Positions 1 through 7,830 of a stretch of DNA of 64,000 bases are shown here, piece after piece. The stretch spans positions 124,001-188,000 of the forward strand of contig VWZW01002762.1 in the NCBI GenBank assembly GCA_013397115.1. The letters run 5' to 3'. The DNA comes from Edolisoma coerulescens. Taxonomy: Eukaryota > Chordata > Aves > Passeriformes > Campephagidae. The position numbers were made by a program, and so were the translations under genes. The notes under the pieces are model-generated. The model saw only the letters and a program-made list of their open reading frames with translations. It was not told the origin of the DNA and ran no database searches. Position 1 is the first letter of the stretch. Each line of letters begins with the position of its first letter.

Positions 1-400
1 CTTTTTTATAAGAATTTGGAGACATTTTGATAAGTATAAAACTCTTTTTAGGAAGAAAAATGCTAAGTAAGGTGGGATTGTTTCAGTTGTCTGTCCATTC
101 TTCTCTAGTGTTTAGCTGGCTGTTGGTTTATTTGCCATATAGAATCATAGAATCATGTAGACTCAGAAGTGTGGAAGCTGGAGGGGACGCACGCCAGTGT
201 GTCTTGTTCACTCCAGCTCTGGGAGGATTCTCCATGGACGGAGACAACACAAGTTATCTGTGCAGCATGTCTTACCGCTTTATTTTTTTTTTCCTCCTGA
301 TTTCTCTTTTATTTTTCCATACTGTGGGGTTGCAATGCAGGCTTTTAAGCCGGAGACGTACCAGAAAGTTCCGTCAGAGCATTCCAGCCACGGCCGACAC
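1..400. other. Upstream flank of ADI1
   Basis: AT-rich flank without a recognisable gene. A short CR1 tail-like piece lies at 139-190. No RNA gene or exon is visible. Confidence 0.5.
139..190 (-). mobile_element. CR1 LINE 3' tail fragment
   Basis: ATAGAATCATAGAATCA at 139-155 is the reverse complement of the terminal 8-bp repeat tail of CR1, followed by a degraded GGAAGCTGGAGGGGAC segment resembling the end of the 3' UTR. Only the extreme 3' end is present. Confidence 0.5.
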
Positions 401-683
401 GATGCAAACACCAGGGCCGGTCAGTCGGGTTACCCGGGGGCCTGGTGCGGGTGAGAAGCCCTGAGCCCCGGCCGGTCTCTCGGGGAGACTCGGCTCTCAG
501 CCTGGAGCTGCTCCCTCAAACGAAAGCGGCGCGCTCCGCTCCACACCCAGCGAGTTTGGAGCTGCCTCTGGCGCCCTTCAAGGCTCTGTCCCAGGCCGCG
601 GGGCGGGCCCGTCCCGCTCGCTGCCGGGCCCTGGAGCCCTGCCGGGGCGGGACGCGCTCCAGCCCGGCCCCGCGGACGGCGCG

Positions 684-803
684 ATGGTGGAGGCCTGGTA
701 CATGGACGAGTCCCAGGAGGACCAGCGGGCGCCGCACCGGCAGCGGCCCAACCGCGCCGTCAGCCTGGAGCAGCTGCGCCGCCTCGGCGTGGTGTACCGC
801 AGG
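684..803 (+). CDS. ADI1: ADI1 coding exon 1 (residues 1-40)
   Basis: Starts MVEAWYMDES and ends LGVVYRR, then donor GTACGG at 804. Compared with the human protein as I recall it, the end (LGVLYWK) is the divergent part. Here the last four codons already belong to the minisatellite that fills the start of intron 1. The donor choice after AGG (801-803) is set by phase-0 joining to LDAD of exon 2. Confidence 0.93.
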
Positions 804-3800
804 GTACGGCGGGGGGTACGGCGTGGGGTACCGCAGGGTACGGTGGGGGGTACGGCGGGGTGTACCGCAGGGTACGGTGGGCTGTACCGCAGCGTATGGC
901 GGGATGCACCGAGGGTGCAGCGGGGTGTACGGCGGGCTGTACCGCAGCGAATGGCGGGGTGTACGGCGTGGGGCACCGCAGGGTACCTTGGGGAGCCGCG
1001 GGGCCGGGCTGAGCCGCGCGGGGAGCCCGCACCGGGCCGGGCCGCGGAGGGCGAGGCAGCCGGGGGGGGCCGGTGCGGACAGCCCGAGTCCCTGTGGCAG
1101 CTCTCCCTGCAGACCGGCCCGCCCCGGCACTCCCGGCACCTCGGGATTCCCACGAGTGCCCCGAGTTCTGCCTTAAGCAATGGCGTACGAGTGCCTTTTT
1201 CTTTCCCCCTCTGCCTATTTTTTCAGTTGGATGCTGATAACTATGAGACTGATCCATGCTTGAAAGAGATTCGGAGAGCAGAAAATTATTCTTGGATGGA
1301 TATAGTGACCATACATAAGGACAAGCTTCCAAATTATGAGGAAAAGGTACGCAAAACTTGGCTTTCGGTGCGGGTTTCCGCTCCGTCTGCCGCTGGAGCG
1401 TGCGGCCAGCGTGTGACACCTGCACAGCCCAGCGGGACACAGGGATGAGGCTTCCACGTCTGAAATACATACCGAACATTAAAAAAGAACTTTTGGTATT
1501 ATTTTAAAGATAGCAGAGGTCTTTTGCTTCTGTAGATTGCCTTCAAAGGTTTTGAGGATCATTTCCATCACTGTAATTTCAAAACTAAGATTCCTACCAG
1601 GAGAGCTCTGCCAATGGTGACCTGTCCTCAGAGAGCCTCTCTGGGATGAAGGCAAGTGGCTGCCAGCTGGGCCTGGGCTTTGAAGGCTAAAACATCCTAA
1701 TGGCTGCTTGCATAATGTGTCTTTTTAAAGTGAGTGTTAACCTCATAGAATTGGAGGGATACATTCCTTGTACAAGATTTTTTAGTTTGGGGAGCTGGTA
1801 CCTTGACAATTTCATAACAGCTCAATGCTGTTTAGGTGAGCCTCCTAGAAGGAACTTTCTCATCCCAGCCTCCAGATGCTGCTGGCTTGCTGCTCTGACT
1901 TGAGGACAGCAACCCAATGACACTTTCATATTTTTTTAAAATTTCCTTTTACCAGTTTATTTTAAGCCCATTGTGTTCTAGTGGTTTTATCTTGGTGAAA
2001 AGGTGAATTAGGTAGTAACTCATTAGGTAGATAGCCTGGGTAGACTCTATCTGACAAACACATTCTTTACAAGACGTAGGGACTTTTGCTCATCCTGCTG
2101 TGCTGGATCACTTCTGGCTCAAGGACATCTGCACGAGTGTGGCTAAATATCATCCAGACCTGAGCAGGTGGTGGTGGTACCTGGCATTGCACTGCTCACA
2201 GCGCACTAACCCTCTCAGGTCTCTGTTAATTGAACTTTTAAAATGTGTTTTATATTCTGTGCATGTACGAAGAATTCACCATTCCATAAAAAAGAGAATG
2301 TTGCTGCCCAGCCTTGGACGAGAGAGCCTGGAGCTGGGTCTCAGTGTGTGTGGGCAGGCATGACACACTGTTTACATCAGATTGCTGTAGGTGGGCCATG
2401 TTTGGCAGTAACTGCTTTTTCACAGACAGTAGTGGTACCCTGTGCAGCTAATTCAGCTCTACATAAACGTAAAAGAGGGGGGATAATCTGTAGCTTTGTT
2501 TTGGTGTTGTATGTCGGGGAAAAAAAAAGGCACAAAATGATCAAACTGAGCAAGTGCAAGGACCAAATCCTGCAGTGGGAAGTTTTACCCATTTCTCTTT
2601 CAAATGGGTGTAAGCATTACTGTTATTCAGAGAATGGTTATGTACAGCTAGAGCCGCTCTTTCTTGTCAGAGGAGTTCCTGTCCTCCAGAGGAAATACAT
2701 GAGTCTGCTTAGATGTGTCCTGAGACAGGGCTGGCGGGCTGGCTTGGCTGTCTTAACCATGTTGGTCTCCTCTGTTAGTAAAAACAGTTACCCTTTGAAA
2801 GCTTTTCTCTGCTTTGCCACATGTTTCTACCAGATTTCTTTGCAGTTTTCCCGTGTTCAGTAGATTTAAGAAATATTTGCTATTCCTAGATAAAAATATT
2901 TTATGAAGAACATTTACACCTCGATGATGAAATTCGCTACATCTTAGACGGATCTGGCTATTTTGATGTTCGAGACAAGGATGACAAATGGATTCGGATT
3001 TCCATGGAAAAAGGAGACATGATAACCCTCCCTGCTGGCATATATCACCGATTTACACTGGATGAGAACGTATGTTGTTGTAGATTACTGTAAATTCTGA
3101 TGACAAATCCATGTGAATATATATCACATTAGTAACTACGTGCCCTGAGACTTGCAGTTCATTAGCAAAACATATTAAATATGAAGGAGGAGAATGAAAA
3201 ATACTAAATAATTCACAGCATCTGAACCTTTCATCTCCAGGTCACAAATTCAGCTTCTCTTTGTCAGCTGTAACTGTAGGTCATTGCCACGTGATATCTG
3301 GGGCATATCAAGCCTTGGGCTGACCCTCCCACAATTGCCCCAGCTGTCGGTTGAGGTGGACAAGGCATAGATGGATCCTTCTGTGTTGCCTTGTTGTGTG
3401 TTTTTGTGGGGATAGAAGAGCATGTCTGTGTCCAGCAGTGACATTTTTCATAAGTGTTGAATTCACCTTTGGGGAAAGAAGGATTTAAGGGTCCAGAGCC
3501 ACTACTTGCAACTACTGTGTGCTAAGCTGGATGCTGGCTTCACAGGAGGTGGCCTCTTTTGGAAGGGTATTTTTGTCAGTGGGAGCATGAGATTGGCACT
3601 CATAGTCTTGATCTGTGTTTCTCTTCTTGTGGGCATTTACAAGTGTGTTTGTAACCTCGGCATTACTCCTGCAAAATGGGGAAATGTGCTGTCTCCTGTG
3701 TGGCAAAATCACATCTCTGGTGAAGCCTTGAGAATGGTTTTATTTTGAATCAGCTGTCCAGACAGCAGTGTTCATACATGTGAAAAAGGGAGATGCTTCT

Positions 3801-4912
3801 TTGGTGAAAAACCTGACTTTTCCCATCTGCATCTTGAGATCCACAGTGAATAAGCTACATTTGCTATTTTAAGACTTTTTCTTTACAGAGACAAAATGTC
3901 AGGGGTTATGGTTGAATCCCCAAGAAGTCTTAAATGTTTGTTCACTTCAGGAGCTTTAGTCCAGAAGAGCCATCTTCAAAGTACAATCTTCAGGTGCTTC
4001 TAGACCCTTGCATTTTGCAGCCAAGTTCTTTTGGTACCTAACTTCATTCTTACCATTGCTGAACACCTGGGTGTAAGATAATCATCGGTCCGTGTTATAC
4101 AGAATAGGTAGGGTCTAAATCTGTAGCATAGTGGACAGAAGAGGAGCGTTCCCCATAGCCCCATGGTTGGAGCACTTCTGCAGGATGTAAAATCCAATTT
4201 TCTGTTGCCACAGCTGTACCTTGCACCAGGCATAGTTTTGGTTAGCTGGTGTCAGAGGCTGTTGCTTTTCCTGTTGGAATCTGGAGACTTTTCACTTCCT
4301 GTAAGCATTATTTTTTGGGTAGTTTATGCACTCCCCATTCAGTTTTTATGGCTCTGACTTCAAAGCTTCTGGTATTCTCCAAAAGCATTGTGTAAACATC
4401 TTGGGTACTCTGGCTGCTGCTGTTTAACTAAGCAAATAGGATTTAAATGCTGCACTGCTGATTATTGTGGATCCAGTGCAAAAGATTTGAATAAGACAGG
4501 ATGGTTTTGGTTTCTTTGGAACAGGGAGTAGTACTGCCTCTGCCTGAGCTGGAGGCACTGATCATGACACAATGCATCACTGCTCAGGTGCCAGAGTCTC
4601 CCACCGCAGGCACTGGGAGCAGGAACAGCAGGATAGGGCAGTCATTTTTCTGGATTGTGTGAAGCTTTCAGTCCATTATGAAATAGTTTCAAAAATTTCT
4701 GCAGAAGTGCAAATGAAACCCTAACTTTGGAATGGAGATCCCTTGAAAAGGAGCTCTTAAATTACTTGTCACTTCTTGTTCTTTGGCAGAATTATGTGAA
4801 GGCAATGAGGCTGTTTGTTGGAGAGCCCGTCTGGACTGCGTACAACAGGCCGGCTGATGAGTTTCCTGCTCGGAAACAGTATATGAGGTTTTTGGCTGAT
4901 GAAGCACCGTAA
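684..4912 (+). CDS. ADI1: Acireductone dioxygenase, complete four-exon gene (coding span)
   Basis: Coding exons 684-803, 1227-1346, 2890-3069 and 4790-4912 join in phase 0 to 180 codons plus TAA; the human protein has 179. The enzyme is a small cupin of the methionine salvage pathway. With Fe2+ it turns acireductone and O2 into the keto acid precursor of methionine plus formate; with Ni2+ related enzymes give an off-pathway reaction releasing CO. It acts in cytosol and nucleus and has been reported to bind the tail of MT1-MMP. The metal ligands are visible in exon 3: H88 and H90 with E94 (HxHxxxxE) and H133 in the AGIYHRF segment. The start has G at -3 and G at +4 and matches the family N-terminus MVxAWYMD. 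Every intron is GT-AG. Identity is certain from near-complete match to the vertebrate protein. The only odd point is a tandem repeat across the exon 1 donor. Confidence 0.98.
791..992 (+). repeat. 34-bp minisatellite containing copies of the ADI1 exon 1 splice donor
   Basis: The motif CCGCAG plus GGTACGG recurs. Copies of CAG begin at 800, 834 and 868 (34-bp steps), then 890, 945 and 979 (the last step again 34). Within each 34-bp unit there is an 11-12-bp sub-period built on GGGGTACGGCG. The units 800-833 and 834-867 differ at only a few bases; later ones are more degenerate. The first unit overlaps the end of exon 1, so the true donor at 803/804 is a repeat copy and close matches occur about 34 and 68 bp downstream. 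G runs of three to six also give G-quadruplex potential. Confidence 0.9.
804..1226 (+). other. ADI1 intron 1 (423 nt, free of in-frame stops)
   Basis: This very GC-rich intron holds the minisatellite in its first 190 bases and a pyrimidine tract before the exon 2 acceptor. It is exactly 141 codons long and has no stop in the ADI1 frame, so an unspliced transcript would keep reading from exon 1 into exon 2. Nothing indicates that the translated intron is a real protein segment. Confidence 0.85.
1227..1346 (+). CDS. ADI1: ADI1 coding exon 2 (residues 41-80)
   Basis: Acceptor is a pyrimidine tract ending TTTTTTCAG at 1226 and donor is GTACGC at 1347. The exon encodes LDADNYETD through NYEEK, the charged segment with the conserved NYSWMDI motif just ahead of the cupin metal site. 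It is 40 codons long and in phase 0 at both ends. Confidence 0.97.
1347..2889 (+). other. ADI1 intron 2
   Basis: Composition is ordinary. I see no recognisable repeat or exon. A long open frame near 2243-2863 overlaps nothing known and shows no codon or domain signal. Confidence 0.7.
2890..3069 (+). CDS. ADI1: ADI1 coding exon 3 (residues 81-140, cupin metal site)
   Basis: Acceptor TATTCCTAG ends at 2889 and donor GTATGT begins at 3070. The exon encodes the cupin core. EEHLHLDDE supplies H88, H90 and E94, and LPAGIYHRF supplies H133. The DGSGYFDVRDKDDKW hairpin between them is the family signature. All catalytic residues are intact, so the enzyme should be active. Confidence 0.98.
3070..4789 (+). 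other. ADI1 intron 3
   Basis: Unremarkable intronic sequence with no clear repeats, RNA genes or exon-like segments. Confidence 0.7.
4790..4912 (+). CDS. ADI1: ADI1 coding exon 4 (residues 141-180 and stop)
   Basis: Acceptor CTTTGGCAG ends at 4789. The exon encodes NYVKAMRLFVGEP, then the WTAYNRPAD motif, and ends FLADEAP with TAA at 4910-4912. The last few residues vary among vertebrates and are one residue longer here than in human. Confidence 0.97.
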   Translation, partial: NYVKAMRLFVGEPVWTAYNRPADEFPARKQYMRFLADEAP

Positions 4913-4962
4913 TGGTGTCTGAGACCTGACCTGACAGGTGGAACGTCCTGAAGCCCCGTCAG

Positions 4963-4996
4963 AATAAATGTGCCTTATTGCTTTTCACTGATTAAA
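4963..4996 (+). terminator. Poly(A) signals of ADI1
   Basis: AATAAA at 4963-4968 lies 51 nt after the stop codon, and a variant ATTAAA lies at 4991-4996. Cleavage is expected around 4985-5015, giving a 3' UTR of about 100 nt. A CR1 element begins at about 5021, immediately behind. Confidence 0.8.
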
Positions 4997-5020
4997 GTTG
5001 TATTTACACAGGAAATTGGA

Positions 5021-5930
5021 ACCACAGAATCCTAGAAAAATTTAGATTGAAAGGTCGTTTGGAGGTCATTTAGTCCAACCCTCTGAATTACTATGCCAGC
5101 TTTAAAGCTAGACCAAGTTGCTCAAGACCCTGAAGTTTGGAAACCTCTGGTGGTGGAGGTCCCACAGCCTGTCACAGCTGCTCCCGTGGCCAGGCATTTG
5201 TTCTTCATGGCCAACTCCCTGGCTGCAGTTTGCAGTTGTCTCTTGCCCTTTCAGTGCATGTGTGAGGAGAGTCTGGCTCTCTCTTCTTCTTCCCTGCTAG
5301 AGCAGGGATTGTATTTGGGTCTCCTCTGAGCCTTCCCCTCTCCAGGCTGCACAAACCAGTGCCCTTGGCTGGGCTCCCTTCTGTTAAGTAAGATGTTCAA
5401 CATGTTTTGCCTTAGTTCTGGTGACTGAGGGATGTCACTTGTAGCCACCTGACAGTTAAGCTTGAACCACTGATTGTTTTGAGCCCAATGGACCTGAGGT
5501 TCTTGAGTCTGTAGTTTGTATCCTCAGGCTATGAGGCTGCTGTGGGACATGCTAGTGAAAGCCTTGCTGGAGTCAAGGTGAATGGCACCTGTGGTGTCCC
5601 CTCTGCCACAGAGCCAGCCCTTGCCCCTGGCAGTCGGCATCAAGCACAATGTGTCCTTGGTGAATTGGCATTGACTGGTTGTTCCCCATCACCTGGTATT
5701 TTTTGTGCCTGGAACACCTTCCATAATGGCTTGTTCTGTGACATTCCTGGGGACTGAAGCGGGGCTGAGCAGCCTGCAGTACCCCACATCTTCTGTCTTG
5801 CCTTTTTGAAGGTGGCAGCATTATTTGCCTTTTACCGCTCAAAAAGGTTTTCCTGATCTCTGTGACCTTTCAAAGATGCCAGCAGCCTTGCAGTGACATT
5901 AGCTACTTGCACTTACAGTTGCTCAGGAAT
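5021..5930 (-). mobile_element. CR1 LINE, 5'-truncated, reverse orientation
   Basis: The sequence begins with an ACAGAATCCTAGAA tail, then the CR1 3' UTR (AGGTCATTTAGTCCAACC) and continues into degraded reverse-transcriptase coding sequence, recognisable from the GCCTTGCTGGAGTCAAGGTG segment near 5560 and GACCTTTCAAAGATGCC near 5865. It is about 0.9 kb, with many substitutions and no open frame. It lies directly behind the ADI1 poly(A) site and is antisense to ADI1. The upstream limit is approximate. Confidence 0.85.
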
Positions 5931-6264
5931 CCATTTTCTAACCTTTTTTTTCCTTGGTATTTCTGGCAGGTAGAATTGCGAGAGGTGGGCTACATTAATA
6001 TTAATTTTGCTCAGAATCCATGCTAATGAACTATGTAGGATTCTGGTTTTAATTAAAGAAAATAAACCCTGCTTCATTCTTGTCTAAAAATGTTCATAAG
6101 ATAAATTTGCATAATCGGCATTTTAGTATGCAGCTTTCCGAGTTCTGCCCTGGTACATAAAGCTGTGGTTTTCTCAGTAAAATGTAGCAATTTTTTCTTG
6201 TGATTTATTAATAAAATTACTTTGACCTAGGTATGTTGATTTTTTGGTTGGTTTTTTTTTGGTT

Positions 6265-6352
6265 TTTTTATTCCTTGTGCTGACATTTAGGACACATTGA
6301 ACAACAATGTTACAGTAATTGTTAATCAGCTTTTATTCCTTGTGCTGGCATT
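6265..6352 (+). repeat. 22-bp direct repeat pair
   Basis: TTTTATTCCTTGTGCTGACATT near 6266-6287 recurs with one mismatch near 6331-6352. The copies are about 65 bp apart, following a T/G-rich stretch. This looks like a small local duplication. Confidence 0.7.
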
Positions 6353-6364
6353 GATTTGTTCTGT

Positions 6365-6425
6365 AACATGGGACAAATCACTGACTGTGTGCCTCAGTTT
6401 CTTGAACTGTGAGAGGGAGAAGAGT
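6365..6425 (+). mobile_element. MIR-like SINE core fragment
   Basis: GACAAATCACTG, then GTGCCTCAGTTTCTTGAACTG and a purine-rich stretch, follow the order of the MIR core (GGGCAAGTCAC, then GCCTCAGTTTCC, then CTGTAAAATGGG). The match is short and diverged, so it would be an ancient copy. Confidence 0.5.
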
Positions 6426-7586
6426 AGGCTCAGGCACGCTAGGCCAGTTGTCAGTAAATGCCTTGTGCTCACACAGGACATGGGGCTCCCCAGCAATGGA
6501 CTCTGGAGCATTTTGGGATGAATTTGCTCTTCTCGGTGATGAATTATGTCAGCTGGGCAGATGTACTGCTTGTTCCAGCTCTCAGTGGATGATGAGCTTA
6601 CTGCAGCCTGTGTGCTGATTTCAGCCAGACACAATACAAGCTCCTGCCTTGCAGTCTCCTAAACAAACAGCTCTAGAAAGAGGTTGAAATGGCCCTACCT
6701 GGATCTTCCTAACGTAGCAGATGATGGATAATTGAACTTTCCCACTGTTCTTCCCTATGAGTGTATACACAGCCTTTCTTTAGTAGGAAACAGTGTTTCC
6801 CTCACTTTGTAGCAGCATTAGTGTTAACCATTTCTAGGTGTTTTATTTCTTTAAGTGTTTCTGAAAGTGAAGTTGCAATTTGGAAATGAAATTGTACTAA
6901 AAAGTTGGAGAGGGTGAATAAAAAGTCATGTTTCCTGGGGTTTGAGTTGCAAGCTAGATGAGATGTGGGGACACAGCTGACCTGTCAGTCTGCCAGTGTG
7001 GGCTCAGTTTATGGAAGGGGGTGCAGGCACAACCCACACTTGCAAAATGCAAACCCACCCAGCTCTCCAGGCAGCCGGGACTGGCTTTTGTGCTGTGGTC
7101 CATAAGCCTGTCTGAAAAATCGGTGTTAAGAGCAAACAGGAACTTTAGCTGCAGTCAGACACACAGGGGGGAGGCTGTGCTGTGACATGTGCCTTAGAGG
7201 CTCAGGGATTTGTGTGCCACTTGTCTGGGGGGAGCACTTGAATGTCCTCTTGTACAGCACACTGGGGCTTCCTGCTCCCAGAACAAACTTTGGGGATTTC
7301 TCAAGGTACAACTACAGGAGTAAATGACAGTTATTGCCTGCAGCAGATTTTATTCCTTTGATTTATATGCCACAGAAAATTGGGTTTCTGAATGTAAAGT
7401 AAAATGACTGCTTTCTCCTGGTGCTGGTATCCAATCTAATTCATACCCCTTCTAAGCTTTTGGTTCCTTTTTTTTAACAGAAACCAAGGTGAGACTGTTC
7501 ATTCCTCCTGTGGGCCTTTCTGTTTTGATCTCTCTCTGCAGGAGAGGAGGGGGCAGCAGCATGGGCCCTCAGGAACCCTCACTTAC

Positions 7587-7830
7587 AGAACAGCCATCCC
7601 CTAACAGGCTGGGGGAGCGCCCAGGAAGAGAGAGCAGGTAATGCATTCTCCTCGGGAGAGATTTACAGTTTGGAGCAGTGATGAGGGACGGACAGTAAAG
7701 CGGCTGCCCGCAGCAATTGCTTTCAGCAGCTCGCTGATGTAGGATGTGACCTGGGAAGCAGGACTGAACCACCTTGTTTTGTTGCCTCTCTGGAGGAATA
7801 TATACACCCGGTACAGCTCCCATCTCCTGG
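7587..7830 (-). other. Unidentified exon-like block (possible lncRNA or unknown exon)
   Basis: On the minus strand the block is preceded by a good acceptor (TTATTTTGACAG, AG at 7832-7831) and followed by a strong donor (GTAAGT, starting 7586). It is 244 bp long and clearly GC-richer than its surroundings. One frame is open from acceptor to donor; another is open for most of it. I do not recognise either translation, and no partner exons are evident nearby. Confidence 0.3.

Larger units (their letters stand above)
400..1180. promoter_or_regulatory. CpG-rich promoter region of ADI1
   Basis: From about 400 the sequence changes abruptly from AT-rich to very GC- and CpG-rich, and it returns to normal composition just after 1180. 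The block covers the presumed 5' UTR, exon 1 and most of intron 1. No TATA box is placed at a convincing distance, so this is probably a dispersed CpG-island promoter. The transcription start cannot be fixed from sequence; it must lie upstream of 684. Confidence 0.8.

Noticed and set aside
445..1479. Several long overlapping open frames on both strands over the ADI1 promoter and intron 1
   Set aside because: They reflect high GC and the tandem repeat, which remove stop codons in every frame. Only the exon 1 and exon 2 segments match a protein.
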